The notes: a model not told the origin generated them from the sequence alone. DNA of 48,773 nt from JBAZWE01 sp041658605 (GCA_041658605.1 JBAZZU010000017.1:1-48773); one strand, 5' to 3'; positions 26,250 to 34,803 are shown, counted from the first letter of the stretch. Numbers and translations are program-made.

Positions 26250-27628
26250 TAGAGCATCAGCTCGAACCGTTCGTCAGGGGCGTCCCGGTCCACCCGGTCG
26301 AGCAGAGTATTGCCGATCCGTTCAACCATCCTGGCGGCGCCGGCGTAACCCATCACCGGGAAGTGGTGCAGGTTGGCCCTGTCGGAAACAGGGAACCCGA
26401 CACGCACCAGCGGCACGTCCTCGGCCCTGGCTATATATTTCGTATGGGTGTTCCCCAGGATCAGGTCCACCGGCTGGTTTTTGATCGCCTGATGCAGGGT
26501 GAACAGGTCGCCGCCGTTGATGATATTTGCGTCAGGGTAGTCATCGGCGAGCCGCTCCCGCGTCTCTTTTTCAAAGGTGGCGCTTTTGGTGCCGGATAGC
26601 ACGTGAGCTGGTTCCATCCCCATATCGGCCACGAGGCTGGCAAGGCCGGCGGCGATATCCGGGTCACCGGCGATAGCCACCTTCTTGCCATGGAAATGTG
26701 GATGGGCGTCGTGCATCATGTCGACGAGGCGGCCGCGCTCTTCCTCGAGCTCCATCGGCACGGTCGTGCCGGTTGCGGCAGCCAGATTCATGATCAGCCT
26801 GTCCACGTTACTGATGCCGATCGGCGTCGGCAGAAGAACGGCCGGCACCTGGGAGTCTTTCTCCAGGGCCACGGCCGCCAATGTGCCGGAATCCCGGCAG
26901 ATAACGAAGGTAGCCAGGGAATTGCCGGTGTCTTCAAGATCGGAGACAGTGGTGCCTCCCTGAGGATACAACCTCGCCTCGCCAGTCATAGGGGCATCGA
27001 AGACGCCGGTCGTGTCCGGAAAGACGATATGGCCGATGTCCATTATTCCCAGGATCCGCTTGATCTCACGGATATCTCCAGGTTCTGAGTTGAAGCCGGG
27101 AATGACGTTGATGCGTGCGCGCGCGGTGCCTTCCTTCCTCCGGGAGAAGCCGTTGACCATGGCCTCGACCATGCGGGCGTAACCGAGGATGTGGGTGCCG
27201 ACATAACTCGGGGTGCTGGCGGCGATCACCCGCACGTCTTCGGGGATGTCGCCCTCGCGTTCCATTCCCTCGACGATGCTCCTGACGTCGTCGCCGATGG
27301 TCTCGGCGACGCAGGTAGTATGGATGGCGATCACCTCGGGTTTGTAGATGGCGACGATGTTCCTGATCGCCTGCTTCAGATTGCCGCCGCCGCCGAAGAC
27401 GGCAGTGTCCTCGGAGAAGGAGCTGCTCGTCCCCATGACCGGCTCACGGTAGTGGCGCGTGATCTGGGTCCGCAGGTAGGAGGAGCAACCCTGCGAACCG
27501 TGGCTGTGGGGCATGCAGTTTCTGATGCCGGCGGCCGCCATGGCGGCGCCGATGGGCTGGCAGATATTGGCGGGGTTGATCTTCACCCCTTTTCTCTCGG
27601 CGGATTGTGTTGGGGTGGAATCAAGCAT
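26249..27628 (-). CDS. nifK: NifK, nitrogenase MoFe protein beta subunit
   Basis: 459 residues, the short form found in anaerobes and methanogens, lacking the N-terminal extension of proteobacterial NifK. P-cluster ligands are visible: C23 in NICQPIG, C48 in HGSQGCSSY and C106 in HTTCVAETIGDD; STPSYVGTH follows. With NifD it forms the alpha2-beta2 component that reduces N2. It overlaps nifD by eight bases. Confidence 0.96.
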   Translation of the reverse strand: MLDSTPTQSAERKGVKINPANICQPIGAAMAAAGIRNCMPHSHGSQGCSSYLRTQITRHYREPVMGTSSSFSEDTAVFGGGGNLKQAIRNIVAIYKPEVIAIHTTCVAETIGDDVRSIVEGMEREGDIPEDVRVIAASTPSYVGTHILGYARMVEAMVNGFSRRKEGTARARINVIPGFNSEPGDIREIKRILGIMDIGHIVFPDTTGVFDAPMTGEARLYPQGGTTVSDLEDTGNSLATFVICRDSGTLAAVALEKDSQVPAVLLPTPIGISNVDRLIMNLAAATGTTVPMELEEERGRLVDMMHDAHPHFHGKKVAIAGDPDIAAGLASLVADMGMEPAHVLSGTKSATFEKETRERLADDYPDANIINGGDLFTLHQAIKNQPVDLILGNTHTKYIARAEDVPLVRVGFPVSDRANLHHFPVMGYAGAARMVERIGNTLLDRVDRDAPDERFELML

Positions 27629-29231
27629 CGCAGTCAGCCTCCGTGTTTCTCCATGGTGGAGTGATGTGGCCTGTGGTCGGGGTGCTCACGGCCATGTCGA
27701 TATCCCTGGCAAAAGTGAGCGCCCCGTCAAAACCGGTGTATGGCCCGCTGTAATCGTAGGAGTGGAGTTGCCGCGAGGGCACGCCCATCTTTTCCACTAC
27801 ATACTTGTCCTTGATGCCCGAGCAGAAGACATCAGGCTCGAGCTCGCGGATGACGATCTCGGTCTCGTGATGGTTGAGGTCGTCGATGATCAGCGAGCCC
27901 TCCCGCATGTGCGGTATCATCCCTTCGTAATCGAGCAGGTGTTCGGACAGGCCCTGCTTTTTCTGCTCCAGCTCTGCTTCCGTGAAGGCGGGGGTAAAGC
28001 CAGGCTCCAGCTCATACTTGATATCCTGGACCACCTTGCTCATGCCGCCCTTCTTCATCTCCGCCAGGATCTTCCTGCCTTCGTAATCATCGCGATGGGC
28101 GAACTCGTAACCAGCCATCACCACGTTCATGCCCAGCTCCTCGGAAAGCTTCTGGAAATGGTGGGCGCGCGAACCGCCCACGAACAGCATGATCTTCTTG
28201 CCGTCGAGCCGGCCGCGGAAATGTTCCAGCTCGGGGCTGATCCGTTCCATCTCGGCGGCGATAACCGCCTCGGTTTTTGCCGACAGCTCCTCGTCGCCGA
28301 AGAACCGGGCCATCTCCCTGAGAGATTTGGCAGTCTCCTCGACGCCGACGTAGTTGACCTTCAGCCACGGCAGCCCGTAGCGGTCGTGGAACATGCGCGT
28401 GGCGTAGTTGATGGAGCGGTGGCACATGAGCAGGTTCAGTTTCGCATGGGGGGCGCGGGCGATATCGTGGATGGATGCGTCGCCTGTATAAGTCGAGACA
28501 ATGCGGTAACCGATCTCTTCCAGCATGGGTTTGATGCTCCAGAGGTCGCCGCCGATGTTGTACTCGCCGAAGATGTTGATGTCGAACGGCGTCGGGTCAT
28601 CAAGCTCTTCGGTGCCGACTACGTGCTCCATCAACGAGTTGCAGGCGATGTGGTGCCCGACCGACTGGCTGACCCCCTTGTAACCTTCGCAGTTCGCGGA
28701 AAATACCTTGATGCCCAGTTCCTCCTCAGCCTGCCTGGAGACGCTGGCGATGTCGTCGCCGATCAGCCCGACCGGGCAGGTAGCGGTGACCACGATCGCT
28801 TCCGGGTCGAGGATCTCCTTGACCTCGCGGATGGCCTGCATCAGTTTCTTCTCGCCGCCGAAGACGATGTCGCCCTCCTGCATGTCGGTGGTGCAGCAAT
28901 ACGGCAGGAAACTGCGGCCGCCCTCATCCGGCCGGGCGAAGTTGCGCCGGGTCAGCCATGAGTAATAGGAACAGCCGACTGGCCCATGGACGAGGTTGAC
29001 CACGTCCTTGATCGGGCCGAGCACGACTCCCTTGGCCCCGGCGAAGGCGCAGCCCCTGGTCGTGATTATCCCGGGGATGGTCCTGGCGTTGGCGTCGATC
29101 GCCGGCTGGTCTTCGCAGCCTTTGACCTGTATGTGCCTGGCCCGGTTCTTGCCGACCTTTGCCGGCAGGGACTCGACTATCCTGTCTTTCAGTTCGCATA
29201 GTTCCTTGATGTCTTTCACTGGTTCAGCCAT
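27621..29231 (-). CDS. nifD: NifD, nitrogenase MoFe protein alpha subunit
   Basis: 536 residues. P-cluster ligands C61 (TTRGCAFAG), C87 (HGPVGCSYY) and C152 (TATCPVGLIGDD) are present. FeMo-co ligands are the Cys in LLMCHRSINY and the His in RQLHSYDYSGPYTG; SVGHHIA holds the active-site His. An insertion of about 50 residues around GMSKVVQDIKYELEPGFTPA is typical of the anaerobe/methanogen group of NifD. No anfG or vnfG lies between nifD and nifK, so it is the molybdenum type. Confidence 0.97.
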   Translation of the reverse strand: MAEPVKDIKELCELKDRIVESLPAKVGKNRARHIQVKGCEDQPAIDANARTIPGIITTRGCAFAGAKGVVLGPIKDVVNLVHGPVGCSYYSWLTRRNFARPDEGGRSFLPYCCTTDMQEGDIVFGGEKKLMQAIREVKEILDPEAIVVTATCPVGLIGDDIASVSRQAEEELGIKVFSANCEGYKGVSQSVGHHIACNSLMEHVVGTEELDDPTPFDINIFGEYNIGGDLWSIKPMLEEIGYRIVSTYTGDASIHDIARAPHAKLNLLMCHRSINYATRMFHDRYGLPWLKVNYVGVEETAKSLREMARFFGDEELSAKTEAVIAAEMERISPELEHFRGRLDGKKIMLFVGGSRAHHFQKLSEELGMNVVMAGYEFAHRDDYEGRKILAEMKKGGMSKVVQDIKYELEPGFTPAFTEAELEQKKQGLSEHLLDYEGMIPHMREGSLIIDDLNHHETEIVIRELEPDVFCSGIKDKYVVEKMGVPSRQLHSYDYSGPYTGFDGALTFARDIDMAVSTPTTGHITPPWRNTEADCDA

Positions 29232-29240
29232 CCTGTCTCC

Positions 29241-29609
29241 TCAACTTAGCGCCACATGGCCGGCTTCGCTCGTCCTCACGCGGACGGCGTCTGATACCGG
29301 CGAGACGATGATCTTGCCGTCGCCGACACTGCCGGTCTGGTTTGCTTTTGTTATCAGTACGACAAGGGAGTCCACATCCTCGTCGTCGACCACCAGGGTC
29401 AGGAGCCGCTTGGGGATGAAGCTGATCCTGGGCAACAGTTCCCCGTCGTCAGGCTCGGGGATGTCGAGGCAGAACTCCTGTTGCAGGCCGCGCTGCTTTC
29501 CACGGCCGAGGACTTCCTTGACCGTCATCGAAGGGTAGCCGGCTTCAACCAGAGCCTCCTTGGTCTTCTGTATCCTGTTGGTCCTGATGATCGCGGTGAT
29601 CTCTTTCAT
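29241..29609 (-). CDS. nifI2: NifI2, nitrogenase-specific PII protein
   Basis: 122 residues, PII fold with a longer T-loop region (GLQQEFCLDIPEPDDGELLP) and the TGSVGDGKIIVSPVSDAVRV C-terminal signature. In methanogens NifI1 and NifI2 form a complex that binds NifDK and blocks it when ammonium is present; 2-oxoglutarate and ATP relieve this. Its place between nifH and nifD is diagnostic. Confidence 0.94.
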   Translation of the reverse strand: MKEITAIIRTNRIQKTKEALVEAGYPSMTVKEVLGRGKQRGLQQEFCLDIPEPDDGELLPRISFIPKRLLTLVVDDEDVDSLVVLITKANQTGSVGDGKIIVSPVSDAVRVRTSEAGHVALS

Positions 29610-29618
29610 GGCATCCCC

Positions 29619-29936
29619 CTATAGTCCCGACTCGCCGGTGCGGATCGTGTAGACCGCGTCGACCGGTGAGATGAAGATCTTGCCGTCGCCGATGTTGCCG
29701 GTGTTAGCGACCTTGGTGATCGTGTCGATCAGCCGCTGGGTATCGCGGCTGTTGACCACGAACATGAGCATGGTCTTGGGCAGCTCGTCGTACTGCACTT
29801 CGCCGACCCTGATGCCCTTCTGCTTGCCGCGCCCGAAGACGTCCATCCTGGTCATGGAGAAAAAACCGGTCTCCTCCAGGGCGCAGACGACCCTGTCGAT
29901 GCTGTTTGGCCGAAGTATGGCCCGTACCATTTCCAT
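29619..29936 (-). CDS. nifI1: NifI1, nitrogenase-specific PII protein
   Basis: 105 residues, PII fold: MVRAILRPNSIDRVVCALEE, RGKQKGIRVGEVQYDELPKT in place of the usual T-loop, and GNIGDGKIFISPVDAVYTIR. AAAGGAGG precedes the ATG. It partners NifI2 in post-translational switch-off of nitrogenase. Confidence 0.94.
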   Translation of the reverse strand: MEMVRAILRPNSIDRVVCALEETGFFSMTRMDVFGRGKQKGIRVGEVQYDELPKTMLMFVVNSRDTQRLIDTITKVANTGNIGDGKIFISPVDAVYTIRTGESGL

Positions 29937-29971
29937 TAGTGCTGCCTCCTTTGGATAAAAACCTTGCTAGA

Positions 29972-29999
29972 CCGGGGACACGAATGATCATGTCCCCGG
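29972..29999. repeat. REP-like palindrome, copy A (between nifH and nifI1)
   Basis: Perfect 9-bp arms CCGGGGACA / TGTCCCCGG around the 10-base loop CGAATGATCA. It lies seven bases after the nifH stop. An almost identical copy, same orientation, is at 31250-31277. In the nif transcript it would form a hairpin that could hold back read-through or protect the nifH end. Confidence 0.9.
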
Positions 30000-30005
30000 A
30001 GCGTA

Positions 30006-30833
30006 TTAGGCCGCTTCCAGGATGCCGAACTCCATCATCATCTTCTCGAGTTCGTCCTGGGTCATGATGTCGGGGATCACGAACATCTCGTTGCCGTCGA
30101 CCTTGCCGGCGAGCGTGCGGTACTCGTCAGCCTGCTCGCATTCCGGCTCGTATTCGATGACGGTCTTCTTGTTGATCTCGGCTCGCTGCACGATGTTGTC
30201 CCTGGGCACGAAGTGCAGCAGCTGGCTGCCGAGGCGCTCCGCGAAAGCTGTCAACAGTTCCAGCTCGCCGTCCACGTTGCGGCTGTTGCAGATGATGCCG
30301 GCGAGGCGTGCGCCTCCAGAGTCGGCGTACTTCTTGATGCCCTTGCAGATGTTGTTGGCGGCGTACATGGCCATTAGCTCGCCGGAAGCCACGATATAAA
30401 TCTCCTGAGCCTTGCCCTCGCGGATCGGCATGGCGAAACCGCCACAGACTACATCGCCGAGTACATCGTAGAAGACGTAATCCAGGTCTGCTTCGTAAGC
30501 TCCCAGGTTCTCAAGCATGCCGATGGAAGTGATGATGCCGCGGCCGGCGCAACCGACGCCGGGCTCCGGACCGCCGGACTCGACACAGTTGATGCCATAG
30601 ACACCGCTCTTCATCACGTCCTCGAGTTCGACGCCGTCTTCGCCCTCTTCCCTCAGGGTATCCAGCACTGTCTGCTGTGCCAGGCCGCCGAGAAGCATCC
30701 GGGTCGAGTCCGCCTTGGGGTCGCAACCTACCACCATGATCTTCTTGCCCATCTCCCCGAGCGCGGAAGTCAGGTTCTGCGTCGTCGTCGACTTGCCGAT
30801 ACCACCTTTTCCATAAATAGCAACCTGCCGCAT
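30006..30833 (-). CDS. nifH: NifH, nitrogenase iron protein
   Basis: 275 residues from the ATG at 30833, which has AAAAAGGAG eight bases upstream; the longer frame to 30860 would translate this site. P-loop GKGGIGKST at 8-16, cluster ligands in GVGCAGRG and DVVCGGFAMP, and the switch motif DVLGD. It passes electrons to the MoFe protein with ATP hydrolysis. The Arg in CAGRGI is the site ADP-ribosylated in some species; no draT/draG is in view. First gene of the operon. Confidence 0.97.
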   Translation of the reverse strand: MRQVAIYGKGGIGKSTTTQNLTSALGEMGKKIMVVGCDPKADSTRMLLGGLAQQTVLDTLREEGEDGVELEDVMKSGVYGINCVESGGPEPGVGCAGRGIITSIGMLENLGAYEADLDYVFYDVLGDVVCGGFAMPIREGKAQEIYIVASGELMAMYAANNICKGIKKYADSGGARLAGIICNSRNVDGELELLTAFAERLGSQLLHFVPRDNIVQRAEINKKTVIEYEPECEQADEYRTLAGKVDGNEMFVIPDIMTQDELEKMMMEFGILEAA

Positions 30834-31181
30834 CAGCCTCACTCCTTTTTCGTTTGCCAACGGATATTGGCAGCAGTTTAAAGAAGCGCCGACGCCGGCA
30901 ATACCGACGGCGGTCTAAACTTTTGGGGATGGGATTGTTACGGGGGGAAGAGTCGGGTTCCGGATACACACATAGGTGGAAGGCACCTGCATCCGTTTTG
31001 GCTACATGGATAATGCTTTCTCCGTCCGGTAACGCCACCTGTCTAATAACTTCCTCAAAGTCAACTGTACAAATCAAACCCGTACAACAGGACTCTCTGT
31101 TTTTTATCCCGCGGGATAGCGATTGACGCAAGACGGATGGCTATCATTTTTCCAAGGCTGCCACATATGACAAGGAGGTGA

Positions 31182-31238
31182 ATGGCACTTTTCTTGCAGC
31201 CGACCGGTCGGGGGGACTCGATTCCAATGAGTGCTTAA
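31182..31238 (+). CDS. Possible 18-residue leader peptide upstream of amt1
   Basis: ATG to TAA reading MALFLQPTGRGDSIPMSA, directly preceded by AAGGAGGTGA, a near-perfect anti-SD complement though only a few bases from the ATG. If real, it could couple translation to amt1 expression. It overlaps the sigma-54-like element, so at least one of the two readings is likely a coincidence. Confidence 0.25.
   Translation: MALFLQPTGRGDSIPMSA
31183..31198 (+). promoter_or_regulatory. Sigma-54-type promoter candidate for amt1
   Basis: TGGCACTTTTCTTGCA: the GG and GC are separated by exactly ten bases, as in the -24/-12 consensus TGGCAC-N5-TTGCA. Transcription would start near 31209. No rpoN or activator gene is in the window. 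Confidence 0.5.
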
Positions 31239-31249
31239 ACCTTATTAGT

Positions 31250-31277
31250 CCGGGGACACGAATAATCATGTCCCCGG
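31250..31277. repeat. REP-like palindrome, copy B (leader of amt1)
   Basis: Arms CCGGGGACA / TGTCCCCGG with loop CGAATAATCA, one base different from copy A at 29972. It ends ten bases before the amt1 ribosome binding site. Confidence 0.9.
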
Positions 31278-31296
31278 GGAACCATCAGGAGGAGTT

Positions 31297-32949
31297 ATGA
31301 GCAAAGCTACAAAGATATTTCTCATCGTGGCGATGTTGCTGGTTTTTTTCTCGCTGGGCGGCGTCGCCTTCGCGGAGGAAGAGCCGGCTGCCACCAATGA
31401 CACAGCAGTGGTGGCAACTGATGAAACTGTCGCTGTCGCCACCGACCCCAACGGCGCCGCAACAGGCACATCAGCCGACCTGGCTTCGACATTGGCCGGC
31501 GAAGAGCCGACCGTCGAGAGCCTGGCCGAGGAGGTAGGCCACAGCAAGGTATCTCTCAATTATGTTTGGCTGATAATGGGATTCGCGATGGTCTTCTTCA
31601 TGCAGGCCGGTTTTGCGCTGGTGGAGGCAGGATTTACCAGGGCCAAGAACGCGGCCCACACCATGTCGATGAATTTCGTGGTCTTCCTCATCGGCGTCAT
31701 CGGTTTTTTCACCGTGGGCTTCCCGATCATGTTCGGCGGCCTGGGCCATCTGGCCACGCTGGGCGGGATTGCCAACCTTGACGGCATGGTCGAGATCACC
31801 AAGGGCTGGGGCATCTTCGGCACCAGCGGCCTCTTCGGCAACGGTCTTTATGATGTAGGCATCCTCGCGTTCTTCCTGTTCCAGATGGTCTTTATGGATA
31901 CGGCCGCGACTATCCCGACCGGATCCATGGCTGAGCGCTGGAAGTTCTCATCTTTCATCATCTTCGGATTCTTCATGTCCATGTTCCTGTATCCGCTGTT
32001 CGGTAACTGGGTATGGGGCGGCGGCTGGCTGGCTCAGCTGGGCAACAACCTCGGCTGGGGTAACGGTTATCTCGATTTCGCCGGCTCATCTGTCGTGCAC
32101 GCCATGGGCGGCCTGACCGCACTGGCAGGCGCCATGGTACTCGGCCCACGTATCGGCAAGTTCAACAAGGACGGCAGCCCCAACGCCATTCCGGGCCATC
32201 ATCTCCCCATGGCGGTCCTGGGCACGCTCATCCTCGCCTTTGGCTGGATCGGCTTCAATGGCGCCAGCACCCTGTCCGGTGGAGACCTGAGGCTGTCGGT
32301 GATCATTGCCAACACCTTCCTGGCCGCGGCCGCCGGCGGACTCACCGCGATGTTTACCATGTGGAAGGTATTCGGCAAGCCGGATATCTCGATGACCGCC
32401 AACGGTACTCTGGCGGGTCTGGTGGCGATCACCGCTCCCTGCGCCTTCGTGGCCCCCTGGGCCGCGCTGCTCATCGGCACCATCGGCGGCTTCCTTGTCG
32501 TTGGCGCCGTGCTCTTCATCGAGCGCGTCATGAAGGTGGACGATCCTGTCGGTGCCGTGGCGGTCCACGGAGTCAACGGCCTCTGGGGCGTGTTGGCTCT
32601 CGGCATCTTCGCCGACGGCACCTATGGCGCCGGCTTCAACGGCATCGCCAGCAATGTCACCGGACTGCTCTATGGCGGCGGCGGCCAGATGGCCGCGCAG
32701 CTTCTCGGAGCCGGTGCCGTGATCACGCTGGCATTCGGCGGCAGCTACGTCTTCTTCAAGGTGCTGGACGCCACGCTGGGCATCCGGGTTTCCGCGGAAG
32801 ACGAGATCCAGGGTCTGGATCTGCCTGAGATCGGCGTCCTGGCCTATCCGGACTTCTCACTTCCGGATCCGGTTTCACACGCGACCGGCGGTTCCCATAC
32901 GCCTGTCACAGCGGCTGCAAAGCCGAGCACCAGGGTGGTGACGGAATGA
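31297..32949 (+). CDS. amt: Ammonium transporter 1 with long N-terminal extension
   Basis: 550 residues, longer than the usual 400-450. A signal peptide (about 1-26, ending GGVAFA) is followed by roughly 55 Ala/Thr/Glu-rich residues outside the membrane, then 11 helices. Amt signatures are intact: MQAGFALVEAGFTRAKNA, DFAGSSVVHAMGG with the first pore His, and VAVHGVNGLWG with the second. It imports ammonium for assimilation. AGGAGGAG precedes the ATG. Its stop overlaps the start of glnK1 (ATGA), so the two are co-translated. Confidence 0.95.
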   Translation: MSKATKIFLIVAMLLVFFSLGGVAFAEEEPAATNDTAVVATDETVAVATDPNGAATGTSADLASTLAGEEPTVESLAEEVGHSKVSLNYVWLIMGFAMVFFMQAGFALVEAGFTRAKNAAHTMSMNFVVFLIGVIGFFTVGFPIMFGGLGHLATLGGIANLDGMVEITKGWGIFGTSGLFGNGLYDVGILAFFLFQMVFMDTAATIPTGSMAERWKFSSFIIFGFFMSMFLYPLFGNWVWGGGWLAQLGNNLGWGNGYLDFAGSSVVHAMGGLTALAGAMVLGPRIGKFNKDGSPNAIPGHHLPMAVLGTLILAFGWIGFNGASTLSGGDLRLSVIIANTFLAAAAGGLTAMFTMWKVFGKPDISMTANGTLAGLVAITAPCAFVAPWAALLIGTIGGFLVVGAVLFIERVMKVDDPVGAVAVHGVNGLWGVLALGIFADGTYGAGFNGIASNVTGLLYGGGGQMAAQLLGAGAVITLAFGGSYVFFKVLDATLGIRVSAEDEIQGLDLPEIGVLAYPDFSLPDPVSHATGGSHTPVTAAAKPSTRVVTE

Positions 32950-33284
32950 AAAAAATAGAAGCCATAATCAGGCATATCAAGCTCGACGACATCAAGACCA
33001 AACTGAATGAAGTCGGCGTGCAGGGCATGACCGTGCTCGAAGTCAAAGGGTTCGGCAAGCAGAAGGGATATACGGAGACCTGGAGAGGCAGCAAGCGCGA
33101 GGTGTTCCTGAATCCCAAGCTCATGCTCTCGATAGTCGTCACGGATTCAATGGCGCCGGTGGTCGTGGAGACGATCCGCGCGGTGGCCAAGACCGGCGAG
33201 ATCGGCGACGGCAAGATCTTCGTTTCCAACATCGAAGAAGCGGTCGCCATCAGGACCGGCAACAGCGGCGATGATGCGCTGTAA
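32946..33284 (+). CDS. glnK: GlnK1, PII regulator paired with amt1
   Basis: 112 residues. MKKIEAIIRHIKLDD, KGFGKQKGYTETWRG and GEIGDGKIFVSNIEEAVAI are PII signatures. In the T-loop, position 46 is Trp and position 51 is Arg instead of the Tyr that is uridylylated or adenylylated in other bacteria. It probably blocks Amt1 when nitrogen is plentiful, responding to ATP/ADP and 2-oxoglutarate only. Confidence 0.94.
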   Translation: MKKIEAIIRHIKLDDIKTKLNEVGVQGMTVLEVKGFGKQKGYTETWRGSKREVFLNPKLMLSIVVTDSMAPVVVETIRAVAKTGEIGDGKIFVSNIEEAVAIRTGNSGDDAL

Positions 33285-33303
33285 CTGATCTGATACACCA
33301 TCC

Positions 33304-33338
33304 GGGGCTCCGCCAGCGCAAAGCGCGGGCGGAGCCCC
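33304..33338 (+). other. GC-rich hairpin after glnK1
   Basis: 11-bp stem GGGGCTCCGCC / GGCGGAGCCCC with a 13-base loop, no T run after it. It may stabilise the amt1-glnK1 message end or partly terminate transcription before the transporter gene. Confidence 0.55.
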
Positions 33339-33441
33339 ACGAAAACCAGCACACCAGGCAGAAACGAAGCAACCGCAAGCAATGCAGCATCCGGCGGCAC
33401 CAGTAATATCCGCAAGAAACCGACAGGACGGGATCCCAAAA

Positions 33442-34752
33442 ATGCAGGCCATCCTCGTATCAGGCATATTCCTCGGCTCGTTCGTGTTGATCGCCACGGA
33501 GAAAGTCCACAAGACAGTCGTGGCCCTGGCCGCGGCCGCCGTGATGATGCTGCTGGGGATAATCGAGCAGCGGGAGTCCTTCTTCTCGCAGGACCTGGGC
33601 ATCGACTTCAACGTAATCTTTCTGCTGATGGGGATGATGATCATCGTCAACATCGCGATGAAGACGGGTCTGTTCGAATGGCTGGCGGTGAGAGCCGCGA
33701 AGCTGGCTAAGGGTCATCCTCTTCGCATCATGATTATCCTCACCCTTGTGACCGCGGTGCTGTCCGCTTTTCTCGATAACGTCACTACGATCCTGCTGAT
33801 AGCACCGGTCACCATCGTAATCGCTTCGACTCTCAAGGTCGATGCCATCCCGTTCCTGATCACGGAAGCGATAGCCTCCAACATCGGCGGCGCCGCCACG
33901 CTCATCGGCGATCCCCCCAACATCATGATCGCCAGCCGCGCCGAGCTGACCTTCATGGATTTCATATACAACCTTTTGCCGGTGATCGTCCTGATCATGG
34001 CGGTCTACCTGATCACCATCAGGCTGATTTTCCGGCGCCATTTCACCACCACCACCGAACAGCGCGACCGGATCATGAGCATGGACCACAAGGGGGCGAT
34101 CACCGATTCCTCTCTAATGAAGAAGAGTCTTTTCGTGCTTGCCCTGACTATCCTGGGCTTTGTCTTTCACAGTTCACTCGGGCTGAAGCCGGCGACGATC
34201 GCCATGAGCGGCGCCGCCCTGCTGACGCTCTGGGGCCGTCAGGATCCGCGCGAGATCCTACGCGGAGTCGAATGGCCGACCATCCTCTTCTTCGCCGGTC
34301 TCTTTGTTATGGTTGGAGCGCTCGCGCGCACGGGAGTGATCGGGCAGCTTTCCGAAGCGATGCTGGGTCTGACCAAAGGCAGCCTGTTTGCCACTTCCAT
34401 GTTCACGCTCTGGTTCTCCGCGTTCGCCTCGGCGATCGTCGACAACATTCCTTACGTCGCAACCATGAATACGATGGTGATCGACATGGCCCAGGGGATG
34501 TGGCCGGGACAGGAAGGGACTGCCCTGCTGCACCAGGAAGGGCTAATGCCTGTCTGGTGGTCCCTGGCTCTCGGCGCCTGCCTGGGCGGCAACGGCACCC
34601 TGATCGGCGCCAGCGCCAACGTGATCGCCTCCAGCATCGGCGATAAGCACGGCCATCACATCAGCTTCAGGCGGTTTACCCTTTACGGCCTGCCGCTGAT
34701 GCTGGAATCGATGGTTATCTGCACGCTCTATGTGTGGTTGCGCTACTACTGA
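33442..34752 (+). CDS. ArsB/NhaD-superfamily ion transporter
   Basis: 436 residues from the ATG at 33442, which places the first helix at the start; the upstream ATG at 33382 adds a polar tail with no ribosome binding site. About 11-12 helices. The repeated signature LSAFLDNVTTILLIAPVTIV and GGAATLIGDPPNIMIAS, with a second FASAIVDNIPYVAT and GGNGTLIGASANVIASS, is diagnostic of the ion transporter superfamily (arsenite, Na+/H+ or dicarboxylate carriers). Substrate unknown. It lies between two amt/glnK pairs, so a role in organic acid or Na+ balance under nitrogen limitation is possible. Confidence 0.88.
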   Translation: MQAILVSGIFLGSFVLIATEKVHKTVVALAAAAVMMLLGIIEQRESFFSQDLGIDFNVIFLLMGMMIIVNIAMKTGLFEWLAVRAAKLAKGHPLRIMIILTLVTAVLSAFLDNVTTILLIAPVTIVIASTLKVDAIPFLITEAIASNIGGAATLIGDPPNIMIASRAELTFMDFIYNLLPVIVLIMAVYLITIRLIFRRHFTTTTEQRDRIMSMDHKGAITDSSLMKKSLFVLALTILGFVFHSSLGLKPATIAMSGAALLTLWGRQDPREILRGVEWPTILFFAGLFVMVGALARTGVIGQLSEAMLGLTKGSLFATSMFTLWFSAFASAIVDNIPYVATMNTMVIDMAQGMWPGQEGTALLHQEGLMPVWWSLALGACLGGNGTLIGASANVIASSIGDKHGHHISFRRFTLYGLPLMLESMVICTLYVWLRYY

Positions 34753-34768
34753 TAGACACCCCTCCCGA

Positions 34769-34803
34769 GGGGCCCCTCCGTTGCCGCGGACGGGGTCCCT
34801 TTT
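34769..34803 (+). terminator. Probable terminator after the ArsB/NhaD-type transporter
   Basis: Imperfect GC-rich hairpin GGGGCCCCTCCG ... CGGACGGGGTCCC followed by TTTT. Confidence 0.6.

Larger units (their letters stand above)
30834..31296. promoter_or_regulatory. Divergent control region between nifH and amt1
   Basis: About 460 bases. Plus-strand TACAA elements at 31068 (TGTACAAAT) and 31083 (CGTACAACA), a 14-base perfect palindrome at 31105-31118, a sigma-54-like element at 31183-31198, a possible leader peptide and REP copy B at 31250. Expected to hold both the nif and amt1 promoters. Confidence 0.75.

Noticed and set aside
27513..28961. 482-codon plus-strand open frame across nifK/nifD
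   Set aside because: Same reason: antisense of NifK and NifD, with no domain or ribosome binding site.
27621..29231. Possible vanadium or iron-only nitrogenase
   Set aside because: No delta-subunit gene (vnfG/anfG) between nifD and nifK, and the NifD insertion matches molybdenum-type proteins of anaerobes.
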